The notes under the pieces are model-generated. The model was given only the letters and a program-made list of their open reading frames with translations. It made no database searches and was not told where the DNA came from. A program made the position numbers and the translations under genes. From positions 1-25,861 of the forward strand of contig NZ_JBQCEE010000426.1 in NCBI RefSeq assembly GCF_051960575.1: a stretch of 25,861 nucleotides of DNA, given 5' to 3'. Below, piece by piece: positions 6,342-12,655 of the stretch. Position 1 is the first letter of the stretch, and the number at the start of each line of letters is the position of its first letter. The DNA comes from JBQCEE01 sp051960575. GTDB lineage: Bacteria; Actinomycetota; Actinomycetes; Mycobacteriales; Jatrophihabitantaceae.

Positions 6342-9191
6342 TCACGCGTGGCGACGCTGCGGGGCCCGGCCCGGCGCGTCCACCCGCACGGGCGCCACAC
6401 ACCGCGCGCCGCGGGCGTCCGATGCCGCGGGACGGATCGCCCGCGCGCCTCCCGCGCTCGGGCGTCGTGCGGCCGTAGCGTCCGACACATGTCGACCCTG
6501 CAGCCCACCTACACCGCGTGGTCGCCGTCGCGGGCCGGGTTCCCGGTCACCGACGAGCGCACCGAGACCTACATCGGGCGGCACCGCCGCGCCGACAACC
6601 GCCGCCGCTTCTTCACGCTCTTCTACATCGGCCGGCACCGCCGCCGGCACTGAGCCGGGCGGGCGCCGGCCCCCGCCCCCGCCCCCCCACCCCACGCCCC
6701 CGCAGCCCGACGCGCCCCCCCTCGGCGCTGCGGTCGCGGCGTCGTCCTCGCCATCGTCGTCAGCCGCGACCAGATCGGCCGCGCTGCCGCCGTTGCGCAG
6801 CGTGTAGAGCAGGCCCGCCAGTTCGTCCGGCATGACGAGCACCTCGCGCGCCTTCGACCCCTCGGACGGGCCGACGATGCCGCGGCTCTCCATGAGGTCC
6901 ATGAGCCGGCCGGCCTTCGCGAAGCCGACGCGCAGCTTGCGCTGCAGCATCGAGGTCGAGCCGAACTGCGTCGACACGACCAGCTCGACGGCCTGCAGGA
7001 ACAGGTCGAGGTCGTCGCCGATCTCCTCGTCGATCTCCTTCTTCGGCGCCTGCGGTGCGGTGACGTCGTCGCGGTAGGTCGGCTGCAGCTGGGTCTTGCA
7101 GTGCTCGACGATCGCGTTGATCTCGGCGTCGGTGACGTAGGCACCCTGCATGCGGGCCGGCTTGGACGCGCCCATCGGCAGGAACAGGGCGTCGCCCTTG
7201 CCGAGCAGCTTCTCGGCACCCGGCTGGTCGAGGATGACGCGCGAGTCGGCCAGCGACGAGGTCTTGAACCCCAGCCGCGACGGCACGTTGGCCTTGATCA
7301 GGCCCGTCACGACATCGACGGACGGACGCTGGGTGGCGATCACGAGATGGATGCCCGCCGCACGCGCGAGCTGGGTGATCCGCACGACCGAGTCCTCGAC
7401 GTCGCGCGGGGCGACCATCATCAGGTCGGCGAGCTCGTCGACGATCACGAGCAGGTACGGGTACGGCGAGTAGATCCGCTCGGAACCCGGCGGAGCCACG
7501 AGCTCGCCGTTGCGCACCTTGCGGTTGAAGTCGTCGATGTGCCGGACGCCCGAGTGCTCCATGTCCTCGTAGCGCATGTCCATCTCGCGGACGACCCACT
7601 GCAGCGCGTCCGCGGCCTTCTTGGCGTTGGTGATCACCGGCGTGACGAGGTGCGGGATGCCCTGGTAGGCGGCAAACTCGACGCGCTTCGGGTCGATGAG
7701 CACCATGCGCACCTGGTCGGGCGTGGCCCGCGTGAGCACCGACAGGATCAGCGTGTTGATGCACGACGACTTGCCCGCGCCGGTGGCGCCCGCGACGAGC
7801 AGGTGCGGCATCTTGGTCAGGTTCGCGACGACGAAGCCGCCCTCGACGTCCTTGCCCAGCGCCACCAGCATCGGGTGGTGGTCGCGCTGCGCGACCGACG
7901 ACCGCAGGACGTCGCCGAGCATGACGATCTCGGGGTCGGCGTTCGGGATCTCGACACCGACCGCGCTCTTGCCCGGGATCGGCGACAGGATGCGCACCTC
8001 GGCGCTCTTCACCGCGTAGGCGATGTTGCGGGTCAGGTTCGTGATCCGCTCGACCTTCACGCCGGGGCCGAGCTCGACCTCGTAGCGGGTGACGGTCGGG
8101 CCGCGGTTGAAACCGGTGACGGCGCAGTCGACGTCGAACTCGGTGAAGACCTGAGTGAGGGAGTTGATCACCTCGTCGTTCGCGCGGGTGTGCTCGAGGT
8201 GCGGCGTCCCCTCGCTGAGCACGTCCAGCGTCGGCAGCGTGTAGAGACCTCCACCGTTGTTGAGCTCGAGCTGCATCGGGATGCTGATGGGCGGCAGGTC
8301 CTCCTCGACCTGCGCCGGACGCGGCTTGCGCGGCTTCGGCGTCTTCGCGGGCGGTTCGACGGCGACGTGGCCGCCGCCGACCGGATCGGCGAGGAAGTCG
8401 GGCAGCTCGGTCGTCTCGGCGTCCGCCTCGGCGGGGTCGGCGGCGACGCGGCGCTTCCGCTTCGGACGAGCGGCCACCGCCTCGTCGTCGACCGGTGGCG
8501 CGGTGAGCTCGATCGGCTCGGGCTTGGCGAGCAGGGCGCGCACGTAGTCGACGAGCACCGACAGCGGCGTCGCGGTGATCACCAGGACGCCGAAGGCCCC
8601 GATGAGCATCAGCACCGGCACGGCGAGCACGGGCGACAACCCGGCCGAGAGCGGGGCGCCGACGGCACGGCCGAGCCAGCCGCCGGCGTGGGCGCGCGCG
8701 TGCGCGGTGCCGGTGTCGCCGACCCAGAGGTCGAGCATGCCGAGCAGGCAGGCGGCCAGGGCGATCGACCCGACGACCACACGACCGCGCTCGGCCGGCT
8801 CGGCGGGCTGGCGCAGCATGTGCACGCCGAGCGCGACGGCGAGCACGGGCACGAACAGCGCGCCGTTGCCGATCAGCGCCCGGATGCCGGCCTCGATGCC
8901 GTCGCCGATCGGTCCGGCGGCATGCAGGTAGATCGCGACGGTGCCGACGAGGGCGAACGCGAGCACGCCGAGCGCGGCGGCGTCGCGGCGGTGCTCGGGG
9001 TCGATGTCACGGGCCGCGGCGGCGTTGCGCCCGACCGCGCGCGCGAGCGAGCCGAGCACCGAGGCGATGGCACGCCACACCGCGGCGATCGCGCGGCCGA
9101 GGCCGGCGAGCGGTGCGGCCGGTGAGGACTTCTTGGCACTGCGCGCCGTGGACTTCGCTGCCGGCCGTGGGCGGGACTTCGTGGCTGCCAC
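6342..9191 (-). CDS. ftsK: DNA translocase FtsK (3' end uncertain)
   Basis: Septal DNA pump that clears chromosome ends during division. GTG 9191 is the start: a TACGGT box lies six bases upstream, and the upstream part of the frame overlaps dapA. Four membrane segments (about 71-92, 108-125, 138-158, 187-208) are followed by a charged linker. The motor domain has Walker A GATGAGKS (468-475), Walker B IVDELADLM and ATQRPSVDVVTG. The gamma winged-helix is VSTQFGSTSMLQRKLRVGFA. Recognisable FtsK sequence ends near residue 800-815 (about 6760). Beyond it the frame passes through a C/G tract (6661-6720) and continues as low-complexity Gly/Arg/Ala sequence antisense to the small gene at 6489. The true end is probably near 6600-6760. 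Unlike many actinobacteria, no RNase J gene separates dapA and ftsK. Confidence 0.9.
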   Translation of the reverse strand: MAATKSRPRPAAKSTARSAKKSSPAAPLAGLGRAIAAVWRAIASVLGSLARAVGRNAAAARDIDPEHRRDAAALGVLAFALVGTVAIYLHAAGPIGDGIEAGIRALIGNGALFVPVLAVALGVHMLRQPAEPAERGRVVVGSIALAACLLGMLDLWVGDTGTAHARAHAGGWLGRAVGAPLSAGLSPVLAVPVLMLIGAFGVLVITATPLSVLVDYVRALLAKPEPIELTAPPVDDEAVAARPKRKRRVAADPAEADAETTELPDFLADPVGGGHVAVEPPAKTPKPRKPRPAQVEEDLPPISIPMQLELNNGGGLYTLPTLDVLSEGTPHLEHTRANDEVINSLTQVFTEFDVDCAVTGFNRGPTVTRYEVELGPGVKVERITNLTRNIAYAVKSAEVRILSPIPGKSAVGVEIPNADPEIVMLGDVLRSSVAQRDHHPMLVALGKDVEGGFVVANLTKMPHLLVAGATGAGKSSCINTLILSVLTRATPDQVRMVLIDPKRVEFAAYQGIPHLVTPVITNAKKAADALQWVVREMDMRYEDMEHSGVRHIDDFNRKVRNGELVAPPGSERIYSPYPYLLVIVDELADLMMVAPRDVEDSVVRITQLARAAGIHLVIATQRPSVDVVTGLIKANVPSRLGFKTSSLADSRVILDQPGAEKLLGKGDALFLPMGASKPARMQGAYVTDAEINAIVEHCKTQLQPTYRDDVTAPQAPKKEIDEEIGDDLDLFLQAVELVVSTQFGSTSMLQRKLRVGFAKAGRLMDLMESRGIVGPSEGSKAREVLVMPDELAGLLYTLRNGGSAADLVAADDDGEDDAATAAPRGGASGCGGVGWGGGGGGRRPPGSVPAAVPADVEEREEAAAVVGAAVPPDVGLGALVGDREPGPRRRPRGVGGLQGRHVSDATAARRPSAGGARAIRPAASDARGARCVAPVRVDAPGRAPQRRHA
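6476..6481 (+). promoter_or_regulatory. -10 element of the 54-residue gene, leaderless type
   Basis: TAGCGT, seven bases before ATG 6489. It matches the spacing of the other leaderless-type promoters here and supports the small gene. Confidence 0.5.
6489..6653 (+). CDS. Small basic protein of 54 residues with a repeated YIGRHRR motif
   Basis: Starts at ATG 6489, well inside a longer open frame. Every one of its 54 sense codons ends in G or C, and the gene has a TAGCGT box seven bases upstream. The protein contains TYIGRHRR (27-34) and FYIGRHRR (45-52), separated by a basic linker (ADNRRRFFTLF), giving a strongly positive C-terminal half with 13 Arg and 3 His in the last 24 residues. It has no Cys and no signal peptide; FFTLFYI is too short for a membrane span. 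Binding to nucleic acid or acidic lipid is conceivable but is inference. It opposes the apparent 3' extension of ftsK, which suggests that extension is not coding. Confidence 0.6.
   Translation: MSTLQPTYTAWSPSRAGFPVTDERTETYIGRHRRADNRRRFFTLFYIGRHRRRH
6654..6670 (+). terminator. Weak hairpin after the 54-residue gene
   Basis: GCCGG (6654-6658) pairs with CCGGC (6666-6670) across a seven-base loop immediately after the stop codon, followed by a C-rich tract. It is short and without a T-run, but rightly placed between convergent genes. Confidence 0.3.
6671..6720. other. C-rich low-complexity tract at the ftsK 3' end
   Basis: Runs of five to seven C in quick succession. Such tracts are prone to indel errors. 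The ftsK frame loses family resemblance at its border, so a base miscount here may explain the long abnormal ftsK tail. Confidence 0.6.
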
Positions 9192-9197
9192 CGAGCA

Positions 9198-9203
9198 ACC
9201 GTA
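9198..9203 (-). promoter_or_regulatory. -10 element of ftsK, leaderless type
   Basis: TACGGT on the minus strand, six bases before GTG 9191. A GGAGGG lies further upstream (9210-9205) but would be too distant for an ideal ribosome binding site. Confidence 0.5.
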
Positions 9204-9243
9204 ACCCTCCGGTCGAGCTTGACCGGTGAGGCGCGGCGGACGG

Positions 9244-10143
9244 TCAGTCGACAGGCAGCCCGGCGGCGCGAAGATCGTTGCGCAGGGTCGCGATCTCGGC
9301 GTCGGTCGCGTCGACCAAGGGCGGACGCACAGGCCCGGGGTCGAAGCCGCCGAGACGCAGGCCGGCCTTGACGAGGATGGTGCCCTGCGTGCGGAAGATG
9401 CCGGTGAAGATCGGCAGCAGCTGTCGGTGCAGGCGGGTGGCCTCGGCGGTGTCGCCACGCTCGAAGGCCGCGACGAGGTCCTGCGTCACCGCACCGCAGA
9501 AGTGGGTGGACGTGCCGACGACGCCGACCGCACCGACGGCGAGCAGCGGCAGCAGCAGGGCGTCGTCACCGGCGTAGTAGGCCAGATCGGTCTCGGCGAG
9601 CACGCGCGAGGACGCCGTCAGATCGCCCTTCGCGTCCTTCACCGCGACGATGCGCTCGTGCTCGGCCAGCGCCAGCAGCGTCTCGGTCGCGATCGGGATG
9701 CCCGCGCGTCCGGGGATGTCGTACAGCATCACCGGCAGGTCGGTGGCGTCGGCGACCGTGCGGAAGTGGGCGAGCAGCCCCGCCTGCGGCGGCTTCGAGT
9801 AGTAGGGCGTTACCACCAGCAACGCGTCGGCGCCGGCCTTGGCGGCGTCGTCGGCGAGGTGGACGGTGTGCGCGGTGTCGAAGGTGCCGACGCCGGCGAT
9901 GATGCGGGCCCGGTCGCCGACCGCGTCGACGACGGCGCGCAGCAGGTCGGCCTTCTCCGCATCCGTCGTGGTTGGGCCCTCACCGCCGGTGCCGCTGATG
10001 ACGAGCGCGTCGTTGCGCTGCTCGTCGACCAGCCGGATGGCCAGCTCGGCAGCGCGCTCGAGGTCGAGACGCCCGTCGGCGCGGAAGGGCGTCACCATGG
10101 CGGTCACCACGCGTCCGAACGGGCGGCGCGGGTCGGTGCTCAC
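9244..10143 (-). CDS. dapA: 4-hydroxy-tetrahydrodipicolinate synthase
   Basis: 299 residues. Condenses pyruvate with aspartate semialdehyde, the first committed step to diaminopimelate and lysine. The (beta/alpha)8 lyase motifs are all visible: GTGGEGPTTT (51-60) for the substrate loop, YYSKPPQAG (114-122), catalytic Y141 in LYDIPGRAGI with R146, and Schiff-base K169 in VAVKDAKGDL. Length is normal for the family. The GTG start is fixed by a TAGATT box exactly six bases upstream. It follows thyX by 48 bases and precedes ftsK by 52 bases on the same strand, each with its own promoter signal. dapB, the next enzyme, lies 9 kb away on the same strand. Confidence 0.95.
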   Translation of the reverse strand: MSTDPRRPFGRVVTAMVTPFRADGRLDLERAAELAIRLVDEQRNDALVISGTGGEGPTTTDAEKADLLRAVVDAVGDRARIIAGVGTFDTAHTVHLADDAAKAGADALLVVTPYYSKPPQAGLLAHFRTVADATDLPVMLYDIPGRAGIPIATETLLALAEHERIVAVKDAKGDLTASSRVLAETDLAYYAGDDALLLPLLAVGAVGVVGTSTHFCGAVTQDLVAAFERGDTAEATRLHRQLLPIFTGIFRTQGTILVKAGLRLGGFDPGPVRPPLVDATDAEIATLRNDLRAAGLPVD

Positions 10144-10149
10144 GGGCCC

Positions 10150-10155
10150 AATCTA
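10150..10155 (-). promoter_or_regulatory. -10 element of dapA, leaderless type
   Basis: TAGATT on the minus strand, separated from GTG 10143 by GGGCCC (six bases). No ribosome binding site. Confidence 0.55.
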
Positions 10156-10191
10156 CCGCCCCCAGCCACCGGGATCAGGCAGCGCGGCAGG

Positions 10192-10944
10192 TCAGCCTTC
10201 GCTCACCATCGGGCTGGACGCGACCTCCGTGCCGTCCGGCAGCGTGGTGATCCCGAAGTCGGCGAAGGCGTTCGGCGCCACGCGGTTCAGCTCGCGCAGC
10301 ACGGCGATGGCCAGCTCGCGGATCTCGACGTCGGCGTGCTCGGAGGCGCGCATGGCGATGAAGTGCCGCCACGCGCGATAGTTGCCGGTGACGACGATGC
10401 GGGTCTCGGTGGCGTTCGGCAGCACGGCGCGAGCGGCCTGCCGCGCTTGCTTGCGGCGCAGCGTGGCGTGCTCGACGTCGGCGAAGCGCTTCTCGAGCCC
10501 CTCGAGCAGCTCTGTGTAGGCGGTGACCGCGGCCTCGGTCGCGGCGACGAACTTGGCGTGCAGCTCGGGGTCGGCGGCGATGACGTCGGGCTCGACCATG
10601 GCCGCGTCGCGCTCGGGCACGTACCGCTGCGACAGCTGCGAGTAGCTGAAGTGCCGGTGCCGGATGAGCTCGTGGGTGAGCGAGCGCGAGATGCCGCTGA
10701 AGTAGAACGTCACCGTGCCGTGCTCGAGGACGGACAGGTGGCCGACCTCGAGGATGTGGTGCAGGTAGCCGGCGTTCGTCGCGGTGGCCGGATTCGGCTT
10801 CTTCCACGACTGGTAGCAGGCCCGCCCGGCGAACTCGGCGAGCGCCTGACCGCCGTCGGCGTCCGTCTCCCACGGCACGTCGGCCGGGGGCTCGAAGTGC
10901 GTCCAGGCGATGGCCTGGACCTTCAGCGGGACGATCTCTGGCAC
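10192..10944 (-). CDS. thyX: Flavin-dependent thymidylate synthase ThyX
   Basis: 250 residues, the same length as the mycobacterial enzyme. Makes dTMP from dUMP using FAD, NADPH and methylenetetrahydrofolate. The ThyX signature RHRxxSxxxxSxRY is present as RHRHFSYSQLSQRY (95-108). RRKQARQAARAVLPNATETR and NYRAWRHFIAMRASEHADVE form the conserved C-terminal active-site region. I chose GTG 10944 because GGAG lies five bases upstream and the protein then begins MPEIVPLKVQAIAW like known homologues. The open frame extends to 11013, but that part contains the promoter-like TAGGCT. A gene order with dapA next downstream is typical of actinobacteria. Confidence 0.96.
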   Translation of the reverse strand: MPEIVPLKVQAIAWTHFEPPADVPWETDADGGQALAEFAGRACYQSWKKPNPATATNAGYLHHILEVGHLSVLEHGTVTFYFSGISRSLTHELIRHRHFSYSQLSQRYVPERDAAMVEPDVIAADPELHAKFVAATEAAVTAYTELLEGLEKRFADVEHATLRRKQARQAARAVLPNATETRIVVTGNYRAWRHFIAMRASEHADVEIRELAIAVLRELNRVAPNAFADFGITTLPDGTEVASSPMVSEG

Positions 10945-10976
10945 GGCGACTCCAGCAGCGGTGAGGTGTGCCCGCG

Positions 10977-10982
10977 AGCCTA
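10977..10982 (-). promoter_or_regulatory. Candidate -10 element of thyX
   Basis: TAGGCT on the minus strand, about 32 bases before GTG 10944. Unlike the leaderless set it leaves a short leader containing the GGAG ribosome binding site. Confidence 0.45.
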
Positions 10983-11038
10983 ACCCGCGCCACTCGCGGC
11001 GGCCGGTGGCCACACGCGACAGTGCGATGGCATTGTCA

Positions 11039-11068
11039 TGACGTCAGAATGATGTCACAGTGGCGTCA
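11039..11068 (+). promoter_or_regulatory. Three phased direct repeats (TGRYGTCA), putative RHH operator
   Basis: TGACGTCA (11039-11046), TGATGTCA (11050-11057) and TGGCGTCA (11061-11068) start at an exact 11-bp interval, one DNA turn. A degenerate fourth copy (TGGCATTG, 11028-11035) is in the same phase. The last repeat runs into the ATG of the ribbon-helix-helix gene. Arc/MetJ-type proteins typically bind such short repeated boxes cooperatively, so autorepression is the natural hypothesis. Confidence 0.55.
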
Positions 11069-11577
11069 TGCAGCTCGACGACATCCTCGGCGAGGTCGAC
11101 CGGCACCTCGTCGCCGTGGCCGCGCTCGGCGACGAGCGGACGAGGGAGGTCGCGACGTCGCTCGCCGCGGCGGCCGGCCCCGCGGTGCGGCTCGCCGTGC
11201 TGCGTGCGGTGACGCTCGCGGCCGAGGAGACGACCGCCGCCCTGCTCGACCAGCCCGGCGCCCCGACCGTCACCGTCGCCCTCGACGACGACCGGGTGCG
11301 GGTCGAGGTGCGCCCGACGGCACCACCGGCCGCTCCCCCGCCGCCCGTCGCGGTCGAGGCGGACGAGACCGACGCGACGGCGCGGATCTCGCTGCGGCTG
11401 CCCGAACAGCTCAAGGCCCGCGTCGACACGGCGGCCCTGCACGAGGGCATGTCGGTGAACGCCTGGGTGGTCGCGACCCTGTCGCAGGCCCTCGGCGTGG
11501 GTCGCGGCGGCGCCCGCGGCCCCTCGTTCGGCGCCATCGGCGGCGCCCATCACGTGAGCGGATGGATCCATGGCTGA
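11068..11577 (+). CDS. Ribbon-helix-helix (HicB-like) DNA-binding protein
   Basis: 169 residues. The N-terminal 60 residues are helical and Ala-rich. A middle segment to residue 100 is Pro/acid-rich. A ribbon-helix-helix module follows at about 106-141 (ARISLRLPEQLKARVDTAAL and EGMSVNAWVVATLSQAL): the beta strand RISLRLP would read DNA bases and MSVNAWV begins the second helix. This C-terminal module is commonly annotated HicB-type antitoxin, but no HicA toxin gene is adjacent. Instead the gene overlaps a DUF4097 gene by eight bases. The direct repeats that touch its start codon suggest it represses its own operon. No clear ribosome binding site is seen. Confidence 0.8.
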   Translation: MQLDDILGEVDRHLVAVAALGDERTREVATSLAAAAGPAVRLAVLRAVTLAAEETTAALLDQPGAPTVTVALDDDRVRVEVRPTAPPAAPPPPVAVEADETDATARISLRLPEQLKARVDTAALHEGMSVNAWVVATLSQALGVGRGGARGPSFGAIGGAHHVSGWIHG

Positions 11578-12388
11578 GCAGACGAACCCCGTCACCCGTC
11601 GCTTCCCGGTCAGCGGGCCGGTGGCGCTGATGCTGCGCATCGCGCACGGCAGCGTCTCGGTCACCGCGGCCGAGGGCGTGGACGAGGCGAGCGTGGTGAT
11701 CCGGCCACGCTCGGCGAAGGTCGACGCCGCCGCGATCACCGTCGACCTGTCCGGCCGCACCCTGCTCGTGCGCGCCCCGCGCGCCGGCGGCGTCCTGGAC
11801 CTGCCGATCTTCGGACGCAGCGGTCGCGACGAGGTCGACGTCGAGGTCGTCGTGCCTGCAGGGTCGGACATCGAGGTGCTCACCCACACCGCACCCATCA
11901 CCGTGCTCGGGCGCTGCGGCGAGGCCGACGTCGCGTTCGGCGCCGGCGGCGCGAACTTCGAACAGATCGACGGCGACCTGCGGGCGCGGTTCGGGTCGGG
12001 CAGTGTGCGCGCGGTGCGGGTCGGCGGACGCGTGCAGGTGCGCACCGGCGCCGGCGACGCCCGTCTCGGCGAGGTCGTCGGCGCAGTCACCGCGGGCTGT
12101 GGCAGTGGCACGGTCGAGATCGCGCTGGCGCACGCCGCGGTGCACACCCGCACCGGGGCCGGCAGCGCGCGCATCGGCGCGGCGCACGGCGACGTCGACA
12201 TCGTCAGCGGGTCGGGCAGCGTGCACATCGGCGTGCCGGCCGGAGTCGCGGCACGGCTCGACCTCTCCTCGGGCAGCGGCGACGTGCGCTCGGAACTGCC
12301 GATCGAGTCGACACCCTCGACCGGCCGCGCGATCACGCTGCGCGCCCGCACCGGCAGCGGGCGGGTGCGGCTGTTCCGCGCCGCCTGA
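11570..12388 (+). CDS. DUF4097-family beta-repeat protein
   Basis: 272 residues, overlapping the RHH gene by eight bases. From about residue 95 the sequence is built of short repeated beta units rich in G-S-G and G-A-G turns (FGSGSVRAVRVGG, RTGAGDARLG, GCGSGTVEIALA, RTGAGSARIG, VSGSGSVHIGV, SSGSGDVRSELP, RTGSGRVRLF). This is the pattern of the DUF4097 putative adhesin fold, a right-handed beta-helix-like stack. It has no signal peptide or membrane segment, so it probably stays in the cytosol despite the adhesin label. Its tight coupling to the RHH regulator suggests a joint function, unknown. Pairing of HicB-like and DUF4097 genes is something I recall from other actinobacteria but cannot verify here. 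Confidence 0.85.
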   Translation: MAEQTNPVTRRFPVSGPVALMLRIAHGSVSVTAAEGVDEASVVIRPRSAKVDAAAITVDLSGRTLLVRAPRAGGVLDLPIFGRSGRDEVDVEVVVPAGSDIEVLTHTAPITVLGRCGEADVAFGAGGANFEQIDGDLRARFGSGSVRAVRVGGRVQVRTGAGDARLGEVVGAVTAGCGSGTVEIALAHAAVHTRTGAGSARIGAAHGDVDIVSGSGSVHIGVPAGVAARLDLSSGSGDVRSELPIESTPSTGRAITLRARTGSGRVRLFRAA

Positions 12389-12443
12389 CGGCCGGCTCTG
12401 GGGCGGGCGGCGGGTCGTCCCACGACGCCGCGCCGTCGACCCA

Positions 12444-12522
12444 CCTTGTCCCGCTGCGCCGTGCTGCGCCCCCCCTTGTCCCGCTGCGCCGCATTGTGGG
12501 CCCGCTTTGCCCCGCTGCGCCG
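12444..12522. repeat. Three 18-bp repeats at about 30-bp period
   Basis: CCTTGTCCCGCTGCGCCG occurs at 12444-12461 and 12474-12491, with a two-mismatch copy at 12505-12522. An inverted copy, GCGGGACAAGGGG (12551-12563), is the exact complement of 12472-12484, so the transcript could fold into a large stem with a 66-base loop. This lies in the 267-base spacer after the DUF4097 gene. Confidence 0.8.
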
Positions 12523-12557
12523 GGGCATTCGGGCCAGATTTCCCGGTGCTGCGGGAC

Positions 12558-12605
12558 AAGGGGTCCGACGGGCGGGGCTGCAAGGGGCCCGACGGACGGG
12601 GGTGC
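12558..12605. repeat. 24-bp tandem duplication
   Basis: Two adjacent 24-base units beginning AAGGGG (12558-12581 and 12582-12605) agree at 21 of 24 positions. They lie directly upstream of the GTTACT boxes of the ATPase gene. Confidence 0.7.
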
Positions 12606-12640
12606 GTTACTGTCAGACGAGTTACTGACGACGTAGTAAC
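12606..12640 (+). promoter_or_regulatory. GTTACT direct and inverted boxes upstream of the ATPase gene
   Basis: GTTACT at 12606-12611 and 12621-12626 (15-bp interval), then its complement AGTAAC at 12635-12640. The last two form a 6-bp inverted repeat with an eight-base spacer. This is the most A/T-rich stretch around, 16 bases before the GTG start, so it probably holds the promoter and an operator. Confidence 0.45.
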
Positions 12641-12655
12641 GCTGGGGGGAGTAGC

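Noticed and set aside
7101..9125. Very long plus-strand open frame opposite ftsK
   Set aside because: Composition is Arg/Asp/Val/His-rich without any domain, the normal shadow of a high-GC gene on the complementary strand; ftsK on the other strand is unambiguous.
9192..9458. Upstream-extended ftsK start at 9458
   Set aside because: It would overlap dapA by over 200 bases and its translation there has no FtsK resemblance; GTG 9191 has a promoter box at the right spacing.
9226..10983. Long plus-strand open frame opposite dapA and thyX
   Set aside because: Antisense shadow; both minus-strand enzymes have complete active-site motifs.
10945..11013. Longer thyX start at 11013
   Set aside because: The extension includes the TAGGCT promoter-like box, and homologues begin at the GTG 10944 equivalent.
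11068..11577. Complete HicAB toxin-antitoxin system
   Set aside because: No HicA-like small toxin frame is present on either side; only the RHH module is shared.
12444..12522. 30-bp periodic repeats as a CRISPR array
   Set aside because: Only three units, spacers of about 12 bases that are not unique in the CRISPR sense, and no cas genes.
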